From Haliclystus octoradiatus (taxonomy: Eukaryota > Cnidaria > Staurozoa > Stauromedusae > Haliclystidae), in NCBI GenBank assembly GCA_916610825.1, contig OU744451.1, forward strand, positions 7,547,345 through 7,611,344: DNA of 64,000 bases, in the 5' to 3' direction. The first letter of the stretch is position 1. Each line of letters opens with the position of its first letter. A program made the position numbers and the translations under genes. Under the pieces are notes generated by a model. The model saw only the letters and a program-made list of their open reading frames with translations, searched no databases and had not been told where the DNA came from. Below are positions 11,596-23,946 of this stretch, piece by piece.

Positions 11596-13214
11596 GCTGG
11601 TCTTCCAAAGCAAATTACAAAGGCCAAAAAGCTCATATATTCTGTTCACATACAGTAATAAACAGGAAATTTGATGTATCCGTCTTTTATGTCAACTGAA
11701 CCCATGTGCATTAATAATTAAATCCAATAATCTAAATACTAATATTGCTGATAAAATGTTTTTACCGAAGCAAACGTTAAGAAACAAACTGTCGGGAAAT
11801 TGTTTGTAAGACCTCTGCCACATACCCCTGTAGCATTTAGTGAACGAAGTGATGCGCTTCTTACAAAAATCGGAAAGGCCAATCAAAGCTTAGCATATGC
11901 GACCTCAATTAGGTGGTGATTGGCCAAATTTCTAGCTTGTAAAATTATTTGTAATGTCTTTATGAATTCAAACGCGTTAAAAATTGTTTTGCACACCACA
12001 GGCACATCGTTACACATGTAAATTACACTTGTGTGTCTCAAATAGTATATTATATCTGTTTTATAAAATAGATAGCACATCATTCCATTCGCTGAAATTT
12101 TACAGGGCACATCTGTAGAGTAGCGGAAAAGTGGGCCTTGTGGAGCTAGGCTAATTAGTTGAGCTATGTTTGAAGATTTTCTAAAAGCAAGTTTGGTTTG
12201 AAAATGAGGCAGAATTTGAAGATGGCTGTGACTGAGGGGAAACCTCCAATTGTTCTTGGTTCTTACATTTTAAAAGGCAACGGAATCAAATCTTATTCTG
12301 ATCAAGCTTGATAAATGCCATTCTTTAAAACTGAAAAGTTGTTTGCGATAGGGTGCTTCAAAGCTGGTATCAAAACACTGCAAATGCTTCGTTAAAGACT
12401 TCTTCAAATCAAAAGTCAATCAAACAGTTATTTGAGAAAATATCTGGTAAAACCTGCTGATCCAACCACTGCTCCAGCCTTCCGGTACCATGGACCATGA
12501 CATTGTGTTTAGATAGGCTGGGAATAAGCGAACTCTTTTACCCACATGATTATGACAGACATTCAGCATACATGCTAACAGAACTCTTGGGAAAGTCGTC
12601 CCATTCTATCAATTATATGAGGGTTTAAATGCCAAACTAGTAACTTTGTCCTGCTGTGATTTCATGTCTCGATTGGCTTGACAGGTCACTGTCTTCTTAC
12701 AACTTGGTATGCTTATGTGATCGGCCTCTCATTGTTTTAGAAATACGTGAAAAGTTTTAGTAATTAGTATTTTAGCATGGAGTCGCGACTCTCTTCATTT
12801 CATCGAGCAGAACATTGTACAGAGGCTTTCTGTCTGATCTAGGGACTCTAGCAGCAGGAATTAAGCCTTGATATCAGTATAAACATGATCATCAGGATAA
12901 ATAGACATGTTGTGCTTCATGAGCAGCAGCATATTTGAGAGCAGGACAGACAGTCGAAGACATATTTTTCGAAACTTACAAAATTTAAAAATTTTAGCAA
13001 ATTGGAAGAATTATTACAGGCTTTCTGAATAATTAATTTTGAATGATAATATGCAGCCCATTCTGAAACAAGTTTGTTTAAATTGAAAGGCCTTAATTCC
13101 TAGTCAATTTGAATGAATTTTACTAACACACCTTACCAGCGCATGGATGTTTGTAGAAAACTGTCTCCAATTTCACTAAACCCATTCTCAACTTTTATTA
13201 CCGGAAGTGTGCTT

Positions 13215-14098
13215 GTCTAAATGGTCTCTTAGCATAAATTTCAACTTTTTAACAGCGGTCATCACAGTGTGAAAATGCAACAAAATAACAAGAGCCGCTC
13301 ATATTTGCCTTTGGTTTACTTTAAAACAACTTTTTCCTGCAGTGAACCTTTGTTTACCAGTAGTAATTAATTCATGCATGAAACTCGCGTGTTTATGGAA
13401 AATTAATTCGAAGGCCTATGACCTTTCAACAAAATAGCATTGAAATGGCGCGACAAAAAATGATAGTAGACGATCAAGTACTCGACAGTGTGCAATCATG
13501 ACAAAATCACCAAAACAGCATTGCGCCTTCTCCACATAATGGGCTGGCTGCTGTGGTAATCCGGCTTAAATCATTTTTGTCAAAATGGTCTCTAGCATAA
13601 TTTCAGCTTTTTAACAACGGTCAACACGGTGTGAAACTGCAACAAAATAACAAGATAACAAGAGCCGCTCATATTAGCCTTTGGTTTACTTTAAAAACAA
13701 CTTTAAATTTTCCTTGAATCTCCTAAACATACTAAACAACGTGCATGTTATCGCCTGATAAACGCGAATGTTTACGCTTGTGAAATCAGTTAGTAGCAAA
13801 TCGATGGGATTGAGCCAAACGTACATAAATCACAAAGTGTATCACACGGAGTAGTTTTAAGCGAAAACAGTTTCCTGCACTTCCTTTGTTTACAAGTAGT
13901 CAATAATTCATGCATGAATCTCGCGTGTTTATGGAAAATTAATCGAAGGCGTGACCTATGACCTTTCAACGAAATAGCTTTGAAATGGCGCGACAAAAAA
14001 TGATAGTCGACAGTGAGCAATCATGACAAACATCGCCAAAAGTAGCATTGCGCCTTTTTCACACAATGGGCTGGCTGCATGCGGTAAAACTGGCATAA
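13215..14098. repeat. Tandem duplication, two diverged copies
   Basis: 13215-13562 and 13582-14098 share the same order of segments: GGTCTCT...AGCATAA, AACAAGAGCCGCTCATATT, CCTTTGGTTTACTTTAAAA, TCGCGTGTTTATGGAAAATT and GAAATGGCGCGACAAAAAAT. The second copy has about 150 extra bases in the middle. No protein recognised. Confidence 0.75.
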
Positions 14099-14589
14099 TA
14101 CTTTTGTGATTGCAAAATGGTGAATAATTAAGAATGATTGAATGATTGTGCAAAACCTACATCGAATCGCAAACAATCAAAACCAGCGCAACAATCAAAT
14201 AAATCAGTTTTGAAACGCAGTTAAAACTAAACATCGTTTACGTAAATTTTGTCACCGTCACTCATCCCAACAAAGCAAGCTTGCGACAGTCGAGTTGGAA
14301 TATCTTGTTTACTTTATTTGACTTCATTGATGCATTTTCGATCATGTGCCTTTGAGTAAAATCTCTTGGAAACTATATATAAACTAAGTGAATTGGCCAA
14401 ACAGTTTACAGGTTACAAAAAACAGTCAGGTCTGTGGCAGCAAACACCCTCTCTGGCCGTGAATTTTGCAATAGCGTGACCACGCCACAGCACAACGAAT
14501 GCCGATCGAGAGCATAATATCTTACAGGCAGCAGAACAAATGTTATTTAAAGGCGCTAATAATCCATAGCGGATCATGTTACCTTTTAT

Positions 14590-14946
14590 CTAGACCACAA
14601 GGGCATTATAAAAAATAAACAATGAACAATGAACAGCGAACAATGTAAAATGCAAAAGTAAAGCGAAAGTAAACAATGAACAGCGTAAAATATCAGCAGC
14701 ACATAAATCAACCGCTTCAACAAATACAATAGCAACAGCATAACAATTGTGTTCATATACAAACTTGACATCATTGTTTAGATGAAAGGCTTTTACATAA
14801 CAGAGATCATAGGCATACATGCAGTACAGATCAAACGAGCCATTCAATAAGCATAAACCCTCATCAACTTTTCTCAACCATTCAGCGGTGCGTTGAAGCA
14901 AAGAAAGAACAGTATCACCCTGAGCCGCACCGATAATTAGCTTAAT
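14590..14946 (-). other. Open frame in duplicated block copy 2, unrecognised
   Basis: The 449-bp block 14665-15113 is the second copy of 8699-9145. On the minus strand a frame is open from an acceptor-like CCCTAG/ATTAAG at 14947 to a stop at 14590, about 118 residues. It contains GAAQGDTVLSLLQ, LRKVDEGLCLLNGSF and VAIVFVEAVDLCAADILR, which look like amphipathic and hydrophobic helices. The first in-frame ATG is internal (MYAYDLC), so if real it is an internal exon. I do not recognise the family. A two-base deletion breaks the frame in the other copy. It could be an exon fragment inside a mobile repeat, or chance. Confidence 0.35.
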
Positions 14947-15113
14947 CTAGGGTCCTAGGAATAAGGAACTGACAGGGTCATGCTGTTACATGTGCTCAAT
15001 TCAACACTAAGGCAGATTGGTGTCTATAAGAAGACTTTGTGCCATTTAACAGGAGAGCTTGCAGCGGGATTCAAAGATAGTGTTTAACCTCAGTAAAATT
15101 TCATTTAACTACA
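14665..15113. repeat. 449-bp duplicated block, copy 2
   Basis: About 99% identical to 8699-9145 by eye: one two-base indel and only a few substitutions. The shared segment ends sharply at AACTACA in both copies. No terminal inverted repeat or target duplication was found, so the mechanism is unclear. Confidence 0.85.
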
Positions 15114-16990
15114 AAAATATATGGGATAAAATTAAAACCGTGACTAAATGATTACTAAACAGCGATTAAGTTTAGAATGACAAAATGGTTAAATCAAGCG
15201 ACGATTTATTCTTGATTATCGACCGAATAACTCATTGGCAGCGACTAAACAATTTATTTCCGCAGACAATAAAACTTTCTACAACAGACAATAAAAGTCG
15301 CAACTATAAATTGAACAAACCGCAGCAAATTTATTTGACATTTGGAGAAGGGGTTTAGTTTCCAATTCAGACAAAAAATTAACAGTTGTAGTAGACTTTT
15401 CATTTGTTGAACATGATTTGACTCCAAAATTATCCATCACGAATACGTAAGTATTAGAGACGATGAAAATGAAAATATATTTAAGTACTGTAACTGAACA
15501 AGAACTGGAGAAAATTAATTCAAATTTTTTTTTGAATGGACAATGAATATCTCGTAACGACAATGTGAATTCAAATTTGTTGTAGTGTTTTGTTTGTTTC
15601 AATCGGTTGGTAACATTCAAAGCTTGAAATTTTCTTTTATTCTACGGTCAACTATACTGTTTATGAGTAAAACATATGAACAAGGTTTGGATGAATAATT
15701 TTATTTATAGAAAATACAGCGGTAGATTTTTAAATAAAATATTGTAGTTCCATAATTTAGCAAGTGTTTACCTGATTAGAAGTTTCTTCCTTGTGTGGAC
15801 TCGCAAGGCTGTAATTATGTTGCTACCGTTAGAAACATACTAATTTTCATTTATTTCAACTAAACAACAACTTTATTTTAAAAGTAACGTATTTGATATG
15901 ATTTATTTCAACATTTGTTGCATCAAAATGATTAATTAATAAAACTGCAAGGACTCCTTAGGAAGAAAGAAAGTATGTTGCTGCTGCAATGAATCAATTA
16001 GCTGTTATCAGCTCTTTATTTGCTGCTGGCAAAACAATAGATTGTCGCTCAATTATTTGTCTGCTAATTTAATCGATTAGTTGCTAATAGATAGACCATT
16101 TGTTCGCAGAAAATAAAGGTCGCGTTTCTAATCAATTTGCTACGGAAATTAGTCAATTAGATGCCACTGAAAGAAGCTAATTTGTCCCGCAAAGTAACCC
16201 CGTTTTCGCGGCGATAAAATCCATGGCGAAATAGATAGCACCACTTGCTGTACCATTAAATTTTTCAACTATATTCATAATTTAATTTTTATTTATTAGT
16301 TTTACTCAATAGTTGCATATTTTTGGTGGGCCTATTATTAGACTAGATATGAAATTCTGAAAATTCGACAGAAATATGACAAATTAGGATTTAGGACAGC
16401 ACTGAACCCTGAACTCCTGACGGGACTTTAATGATGAGCCTGTCGTGCTGCCCAATATTAATTGGACAGCTCAGTACTAGTAGCTTATTAAGGAATTATG
16501 AATGATTGATCAGACTGTCGTCCGTCAGCCTGTCCTTTGTCCATTGTTTCTTACCCTTATTGATCAGTTCTTGTTTCACTCTTGGTAATATTGAAAGACA
16601 AAAACATAAAATAATAATATATGTTTTAATCATTACGGAAATACATAGATTTGGTTTATTCTATAATCAAAATATAATCAAAAGTTCATCCAAATCCAAA
16701 AATACAGTAAAAATCAGAAAAATAGTCTCGATTGCAAGTGAAAGTTATAGTTGTGTTAGAAAATACTAAACGAGGCTATCACAAAAGCGCTACCTATTTC
16801 CCCAAAAACTCATATTGTAAAATTTCTTGATTTAATGGTTTGATTTCTTATTTCAGCTCTTTATCGAATTATTTCTGTGGTTTTATATCCCTTTAATCAC
16901 CTGTTGAGGCTAGACCATACATTTAAACATGGTATTAATGAAAACAAAGATACAAGCTCATTGATTGTAGCAAGCAAGATCGTCTGCATA

Positions 16991-19900
16991 ATGTCCTCAA
17001 ATTATCCGGTTACATTTGGCCAAGTTGTAATAGGCCCGCCAGGGTCAGGTAAAACTACTTATTGCCATGGTATTCAGCAATATTTCAGTGCCATAGGTAG
17101 AACTACAATTGTTGTAAATCTAGACCCAGCTAATGATAATATACCATATGACTGTTCTATAAATATTTCATCTTTGATTTCATTGGATGAAGTTATGGAT
17201 ATGTTGAAGCTAGGACCAAATGGTGGAATGCTTTATTGTATGGAATTTCTAGAGAAGAACTTTACATGGTTAAAAAATAAATTACAGCCATTTATTGAGA
17301 AGCAGTGTTATATTTTATTTGATTGCCCTGGACAAGTGGAACTTTATACGCATCAATCTTCCGTTAAAAATGTTTTTCATCAATTGACTAAACTTAATAT
17401 AAGGGTGAGATGATGTTAATAACTCAATTTTATAATTATAATTATAATTTATATTTTAATCTTCAACCTCAAATTATGCAGATTTTCAATAAAAAAGATC
17501 ATTCTCTAGTTTACAGAGTGCGGCAAAGCCTGATCCGAGATAAAATTTTGAGTCTTTTGAACTACAGTTGAAAATTTGTTTTGAAAACCTCGTCAAAAAG
17601 TACCCTTTTTGCAAATTGGATTAAGGACGCTAGACTAAGGGCAGTGAGGGAACTTCCCCTTCTGCCTTTGAGGCGAGGGGTGAGCAGGTCAAGAAGTGTC
17701 TTCCATAACAAAAACGTATAGTCTATATAGTTCTGCCACTTAATTATGGCTACTACACCCTTATTTCCCTTATTATGTCCAATTTAATGGTTGTCACTCT
17801 TATGGTCCATTCAGTAAAATGAATATGGTATCAGCGTCTTTATATTAGCTGTGGAGCTCTTTTGGAGAAGTAGCCTATTTGCCGAACTCAGCATTGAGGA
17901 TATGTTTTGGGGAACAAACCCCTCAAGTCTAGCTTGCCGCCTACCCTAATTTGCTGATGGTGTCCCCGAACTAGATAATCATACTACAGCTGCATTTTCA
18001 AGTTTGGATTTATACTACGAAAGCTGGTCTTTTCAAAAGTTCATGAACTGTTCATGAAGGTTTACTGTAATATTTAGTTATACTGTTTGTTGGTCCACCC
18101 TTAATTCTGCTTTTAAAATAGCAATGATAATCCTACGAATATAACTTTTAATAGTATAAATACAGTATTACTATAATAGAATGTATGGATGTCTCTTCCC
18201 ATCTAAAGTCAGCTTTTTCAATTTTTTTGGTCTTTTCTAATTTTTCGAAGGCCTATTATTATATGTGGCCTAAGGCGGCCGCCTAAACCGCCTGTGGGGT
18301 AATCCAGCACTGAGCCTTCTCCTCCTTAAACTTGATTCCATTTATAGATTGTGTTGATTTACAGATAAGCAAGAGTGAAAAAGTGAATCCTTGGTGCTTC
18401 ATTCAAAATTTTCAGATCCCGGAGGGCTGAACCAAATTTCAGAAAAAAAATTTTGAGTATATATTGAGCTGCAAATCTCCTCTCCCCATTCTTTACATAA
18501 ACTCTGTTGTTCTTGTAGTTGGTTGCAGTTCATCTTGTTGATTCGCATTACTGTGGTGAACCGTGGAAATTTGTTTCAGCACTTCTTACATCCTTATCAA
18601 CAATGCTGCAAATTGAGTTACCTCATGTTAATGTATTATCAAAAATGGATCTAGTTGAACAGTATGGAAAGTTGGGTAAGTTGTGAATCATATACGTATT
18701 TCACCAGACCAGACAAGCTGTATTTCAACAGGATGGTGGACTAGTTTATTATAGTCTGAAATGAGATGTATGTTTTTGGACTGTTGCTTAATCTTTTTGC
18801 AGGGTCGACCTCTGGGATCCTAGAGGCATCTCAACATCTTCTTATGAATTTTTTTGTTTTTATTTTGTCCATAAATCATGTAAATGTCAATTTTCTTATG
18901 AACTTACTCTAACCTTCCGGAATTGGAATCTAGGATTTCAGGATTCCTGCTTCTGTTGGACCCTGGCTGCTTGTTCTTCCTCCTGACAGCAATGTTCTGC
19001 CAAGGATTGACCCTAGACCACTTGGCATATATGTTTTACTAACATTTGTTTGCAACTGATCTTTATTTTCCATGACAGCGTTTCAACATTACTAGGCTAA
19101 CATCAACTTCAGGTGTTTTTAAATATATCATTTACTCTTTTCTGAGCGATCAATACTTATAGAAACAAATTTAACAAGTTATGCTGAATAAAATGGAGTC
19201 GAATGTAGTGCAGTATTTACATAGCATCGGCAAGGGACAAACACCGCTGATAATTTTTTCATACAGAACTTCTTGCAACTTTGCTTCTTGCCAGAATTTA
19301 TTATCACACAAAACTTCAACATGGCAAGTCACACAATTATTTGGTGGTTTCCTCGTTGGATTTGATAATTAAATACATGTTTGGTAAATGAAACAGAGCA
19401 TGATATAGAATTGAAACAGAGATAATGCTAAAGCATTTTCCGTGAGTCAGAGGTTCACACCTTTATTTTGCGAGCATCTGATGGTTTTCAAGCCGTCATC
19501 ATCAAACCTTCTGACTATCGCAAAATAAATATGTGAGACTCTGAGTAACGGGAAATGCTTCTGCTTCATCTCTGTTTCAATTCTAATTTGATATCCGGAA
19601 GTCAAATTAAATGCCCTAGATTAAAGTGTAAAATGTAATGTGGACGGTGTCGCCCTACCAAAGGCACCCGTACCACTCCTCTATTTCTAGAAGAGTGGCT
19701 CTTTTCGCTAAGAGCAATGATGTTAAACGCTCCTTAGATCTCAGCCGCGACACTGCAGATCAATTTCAACAGATTTCATGGCAGATAGGCCTTGATTGTC
19801 AATGCGCAACGATGCGCCGCAGCTACTCACAATGCAATTCCTTCTGAACCATTCCATCCACCATCCTTAAATGGTACTCATTTGATGTTTCAGATAAAGT

Positions 19901-22900
19901 CAAGGCTGAATTGACCTGAGGGGGATTTGAACCACAGTCGATGAGATATGATACGATCTGAAGTTCGGTTGCTCTGCCAACTGAGCTAATCACCCCATCC
20001 AATCGCCCTAGATTCAAGGACCTAAAGCCTGAAAAGTTTACGATTGGAATGAAAATAGTATGACTATATTTATGGTTTATCAAATAACTTTACAATAAAA
20101 GCAATAAAATAATATGCACTGATGCTTGGTGATATGGAATGAAGAAATAGAAGCCAAACAATGAGCTATTTGGAATGGATTTTTATGGAATTTGATGCTA
20201 ACTTTTTCGCCATTATTTTTGATCAAATTCGATCAGTTGATCACACACACTCAAAAATCACGGCTCTTCAAACTCAAATAATTCATGTATAGAACCAAAC
20301 ACATTCAATAAATTAACGAAATTCATTTATAGAATACATTTTACACTGTATATTTTATATAACTTTGTATTCATAATTTATATTCAGTTCATCTCTTCAG
20401 TAAAGTCAATGATTCTGTTCAACTTTCATAAATCAATAAAAACTGTCTTCCAGTTCGCCTACACAATATAGCATTATCAATTGACCATTCCAAGATAGAG
20501 GACGTGATTTCGTATGCTGTTCTTTTTGCATGGCATTCAGTCGTGACAAAAATGTTTAATTCACCGATAAGATTGGTACAAATGTATTGTGTTTTTCCAT
20601 TGCTATTTTAGCGCATAACTGCCGCCAGGTCATCGAGGGGCAACATACATAATGGCAACCAAGAGCAATTGAATTTGAAAAGACAATAAATTTGACTTTC
20701 AGTGTCTTATGTGGTTGTTATAATCTGGGGTGTAGACTAAACATCATCTGGATACTTCTACATTGAGATCAGACGTGTTTGCATTTCACATACCCAATAC
20801 TTTATTATTGTGTAAAATTCTGACACAGATACTACCCTTGCAAAAAAATTGGTTGAGTTCATAAACTGTTAATGAACTATTCATGAACAGTTCATGAACT
20901 TTGAAGACATACTTGAACGTTGAATGGTCCAATTTTCATGTACTTTTTATGAAAATTAGGCCTTTCAACAATCATGAACTGTTTTCAGGGGGGTATCTTT
21001 AGGACTTTTATTGAATTCACATTTTTAAAAATGAGACTTTGTACACCTAGCATCTACTGTCTCTCTCATTCAAATACTGGTATTCTACCCTAAGAATAAT
21101 AAGATTAAATATAATTTCTAATATTTATGTTTCACTTTTCACTCAATATAGCATTCACCCTGGACTATTTTACGGAGGTTTTGGACTTATCAAAACTTTT
21201 AGATCATATTGTTGATGACGCATTCTTGCAAAAATACAAAAAGTTGAATAAAGCCATTGTTGATGTTATTGAAGATTACAGCCTTGTCTCATTCTCAACA
21301 CTTTATATTGAGGTAAATAACAATGACATTTAATCAGACTCTAGCACAAGTGGATACAGTGAAACCTGTATATAACAGCCAGCTACATGAGGTAGATAAA
21401 TTGACCACTATAGACAGGTGGCCTTTATATACAGGTTTGATTCAATAGAAAATGTTATTTTAGACATTGCAAAAGTGACCACTATAGACAAGTGGCCTTT
21501 ATATACAGGTTTGATTCAATAGAAATACTATTTTAGACATTGTAAGATTGACCACTATAGACAGGTGGCCGCCGTATAGAGGTGACCGTTATAACAGGTT
21601 TGACTGTAATGGACTGTAATATATAACATTGACATATGTAGGATTTAGTTATGATATTGTTTATGGTAACACGTCTTCCTGGTTTCAGCTATATATCTGT
21701 GCGAAGTGTTGTAGTGACGATGTTTTGAATGTATGATGTCATGTGGTATTTTGGGTATTGTGTGCATATTGTTCACGTGATTGTATTGTTTGAGTGCATG
21801 TGATGCCGTGTGATAATTAGTTATTTGTTGTGATTGGTGCTTCGTATTGTCATGTGATTAGTAACTGTTATATGTATTTTGCATACATGTTGTTTCGCCC
21901 TCTGGCATGTTGACTATTGCAGAAGAAGGATTAGATTTATTAACGTGAAGTCAACTGCGTGTTTTGTGTCTCCTCTATGTCAACCCTATAAGAATCTTAC
22001 AACATATAATCAGACTCTAGCACAAGTGGATAATGGATTCTAGTTCCAACCCCCTAAGAATAATGGAAATTCTATACATCAAGATTTTTAACTTTTAAAT
22101 CTATGAAAAAGTGTTTATGAAGAGTTTTAATGGGCATGACAAGTTTCTTGTTCTCTCACCACAACAGCCAAATGAATACAGACTGATACAGGCGCAGACA
22201 AATAAATCGACAAAAGTGGGGATCTTGGGATCCCAAGATCCCCGAAGGCAGGAGCAAATTCAGAAAAAATAGATAATTTTCTGCTTTATAGGTCAAACCT
22301 CAACAAAAAGTTCAATAAAATAATCCAAGAATAAAATACCGAAATTTGTTAACATTCCGGAAGGCTAACTCTTTTGTCGGACACTGTTTAGGCAAAATTC
22401 TTTTTACAACTTTTTTATTTCACAGCTTTTTCATTACTTTTTTCCAATGTAAAATAATTTTGAAATTTTGAATATGCCACAGTTCACATGTTTTTTAACT
22501 TGTGAAATAGTATTGAAAAAAGTTGATCAACTTTTTGAAAAAAGTTGATCAACTTTTTTGATCATAGTGCAAACCTGTTAATTTGACCACCTCCATATAG
22601 CACCCACTTTATATATTGCCTGTTCCATTAATATTCAAAAATCATTATTCTATTTCATTGAATCAACCCTGTATATAAAAACCACCTGTTGATAGTAGTC
22701 AATTTATGTAGATCTTATGGGTGTACACTGTACAGTTATACAGGTTTCACTATACAACAGATGTACTCAATAAGCTTATTTTCCCTAAATAATCATTTTG
22801 TCATAGCTGACCTACTATAACCCATACTATACCCTGGCCGGGTACCGGCCGGGTAGCACATCCCTTTGGCTTAAACTTTTGTATAAGAAACAGGGAAAAT

Positions 22901-23193
22901 GTTGCTGTTCTTATTAGATTATGGTCAAACTGAACTAAGTTTCCATTCACAAATTTGAGGCTCAGTGTCCTTATAAACTATGTTCTTATAAAAGAAAAAT
23001 AATATGTTTCATCATAATTCTACTTCCATATTAATAGGACGAAAAAAGTGTCAAAAGATTAATAAAGACAGTTGATCAAGCAAATGGTTATGTATTTGGT
23101 AGTCAAGATAATACTGCTGGAGTTAGTGAAATGATGTCTTGTGCTGTGGGGGCAGATTTTCAATTCTTTAAGTATCTTTTTCTGAACGTATAA
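16991..23193 (+). CDS. GPN2: GPN-loop GTPase 2
   Basis: GPN-loop GTPase of the family that assists RNA polymerase II assembly and nuclear import. Exons: 16991-17404, 18519-18675, 21152-21312, 23038-23193, all AG/GT bounded and phase-consistent, giving 295 residues (human about 310). G1 GPPGSGKTT is at residues 15-23, the diagnostic GPN triplet in LGPNGG at 75-77, G3 DCPGQVE at 111-117 and the G4-like SKMD at 179-182; conserved [21 protein letters not shown] and ANGY blocks follow. The start ATG at 16991 aligns with other GPN2 proteins; open sequence upstream has no ATG in frame. The end, after GADFQF, differs from the vertebrate tail, so a further exon instead of the stop at 23191 is possible. 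Confidence 0.95.
17880..18065 (-). repeat. Inverted copy of the 6690-6850 repeat
   Basis: Read on the minus strand it gives the same succession of segments as 6690-6850, including the TTCATGAAC palindromes, a GACCAGCTTTCG motif and the GGCAAGCTAGAC part. It lies in GPN2 intron 1 and has not been tandemly amplified. Confidence 0.65.
18800..18965. mobile_element. hAT-like MITE copy
   Basis: Ends CAGGGTCGACC and GTTGGACCCTG, with the internal GGATCCTAGAGGC and CTTCCGGAAT motifs of the family. The flanking 8 bp match only partly. Located in GPN2 intron 2. Confidence 0.5.
19406..19585. mobile_element. Fold-back MITE, 180 bp
   Basis: Its ends TAGAATTGAAACAGAGAT and ATCTCTGTTTCAATTCTA are perfect inverted repeats. 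Inner arms are imperfectly complementary (TTTATTTTGCGA against TCGCAAAATAAAT). A related inner segment occurs at 63540-63630. No coding capacity. Confidence 0.7.
19623..20005 (-). mobile_element. tRNA-derived SINE (family A), full-length
   Basis: On the minus strand it starts with a tRNA-like head with A-box TTAGCTCAGTTGGCAGAGC and B-box GGTTCAAATCC, then the shared body. Flanking duplications GCCCTAGATT at 19613-19622 and 20006-20015 mark a retroposition target site. Located in GPN2 intron 2. It is not a functional tRNA gene. Confidence 0.85.
20837..20990. repeat. GTTCATGAAC-family repeat, degenerate copy
   Basis: Contains CTATTCATGAACAGTTCATG, a diverged TGGTCCAATTTTCATG core and an ACTGTTTTCAGGGG end, as in the family copy at 29763-29936. 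Confidence 0.6.
21357..21606. mobile_element. pogo-like (Tc1/mariner) MITE, 250 bp
   Basis: Ends CAGTGAAACCTGTATATAAC and GTTATAACAGGTTTGACTG form an imperfect inverted repeat and are flanked by TA on both sides, as in pogo/Tigger-type elements. Inside, GACCACTATAGACAGGTGGC is repeated three times with CAATAGAAA spacers. Other copies: 1385-1884, 60073-60249, 62680-62852, and partial copies near 4830, 5160, 5640, 22570 and 50083. Confidence 0.8.
21637..22001. mobile_element. Solo LTR of a retrotransposon, 365 bp
   Basis: Starts TGTAGGATT and ends AATCTTACA (short inverted terminal repeat, one mismatch) and is flanked by the perfect 5-bp duplication ACATA at 21632-21636 and 22002-22006. No internal retrotransposon genes are adjacent. 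Superfamily cannot be told from the LTR alone. Confidence 0.75.
22214..22386. mobile_element. hAT-like MITE copy
   Basis: Arms CAAAAGTGGGGATCTTGGG and CTTTTGTCGGACACTG match the family at 4136-4303. The left tip is lost. GPN2 intron 3. Confidence 0.5.
22570..22750. repeat. pogo-like MITE, degenerate
   Basis: GTGCAAACCTGTTAATTTGACC at the left and ACAGGTTTCACTAT at the right, with CACCTGTTGATAGTAGTC inside, match the family at 21357-21606. GPN2 intron 3. Confidence 0.5.
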
Positions 23194-23457
23194 AATTATG
23201 TCTGATTTACTTTCTTCTACACTATGAATCTTGGATATACTAAATCGCTATGGAAACCTTTCATGCTGAAATTCATCAGACACTTAATTAATCTAGATTC
23301 TTCTCATTTTACTGAGAAACTACTGAAACGCAATTTAAAATTTGAAAGCTACCGGAAAGTGCCTGATTCAGTAGTAGCATATCCAGTAAGTTTTCAGTAT
23401 TCCTCCAGTAAGCTTTCAGATATTTAAAATGAATAGTGTATCTAGCTCCAAGGAGGA

Positions 23458-23668
23458 TTTTTTTTTTTGGATTTATCATTTTTCCACGAACCGGGTAAGC
23501 TTACAGCTTTTTTTAACCGGGGTGGTTGGTTAATTTGTTAGTATTATTTTGAAGCTTGTGTGCGTTTAATAGCCGGATGCCCTATCTGACGCCAACCTAT
23601 AGTGCTTCGGACAGGGATTGAACCCGAGACCCTGCATCCGTAGTCCAACACCCTAGCCACTACACCAA
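23458..23668 (-). mobile_element. tRNA-derived SINE (family B)
   Basis: On the minus strand: CCTTGGTGTAGTGGCTAGGG (A-box region), GGTTCAATCCCTG (B box), a GGGCATCCGGCTATTAAACG 3' domain of the kind shared with LINE tails, and a terminal A run (T run at 23458-23470). CCAAGGAGG at both edges may be the target duplication. It has the promoter boxes but not a tRNA cloverleaf, so it is not annotated as tRNA. Confidence 0.75.
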
Positions 23669-23881
23669 GGAGGGAGACTAGTAAGTAAGAAAAGTGGGTT
23701 TGCACTCTTTAGGACTTGTCTGAAAAATGATGTTTATGAATATTGTCAGATGGACTTTATGCATTTGATTTTCTCCTCTAAAACTTTATGAATATTTCAT
23801 GAACTGATCTTAAACAGTCAACTGTCAAACAGTTTAGAAGATGTTGATCATTTGGTGACATAAAAAAATAATTGTCACTTT

Positions 23882-23946
23882 CCCCTGCGAAAAACAGTGC
23901 AGGAGTTCATGAACTGTTCATGAACTCCTGAACTGTTTTTCGCAGG
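23882..23946. repeat. GTTCATGAAC-family hairpin, short copy
   Basis: Runs from CCCCTGCGAAAAACAG to CTGTTTTTCGCAGG with only one central palindrome, making a nearly perfect 65-bp hairpin. This is the minimal form of the family. Confidence 0.8.

Larger units (their letters stand above)
6500..16990. other. Repeat-dominated region between POGLUT1 and GPN2
   Basis: The first POGLUT1 exon, carrying the signal peptide, should lie on the minus strand here, but I could not identify it. The rest is arrays, duplications and poly(T) runs described separately (15 T at 9483-9497, 19 T at 11240-11258, 28 T at 11567-11594). No conserved protein is recognised. The stretch 15120-16850 shows nothing definable. 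Confidence 0.5.

Noticed and set aside
15279..15620. 113-codon minus-strand frame as the missing POGLUT1 first exon
   Set aside because: No signal peptide followed by a splice donor in the needed phase, and no POGLUT1-like sequence.
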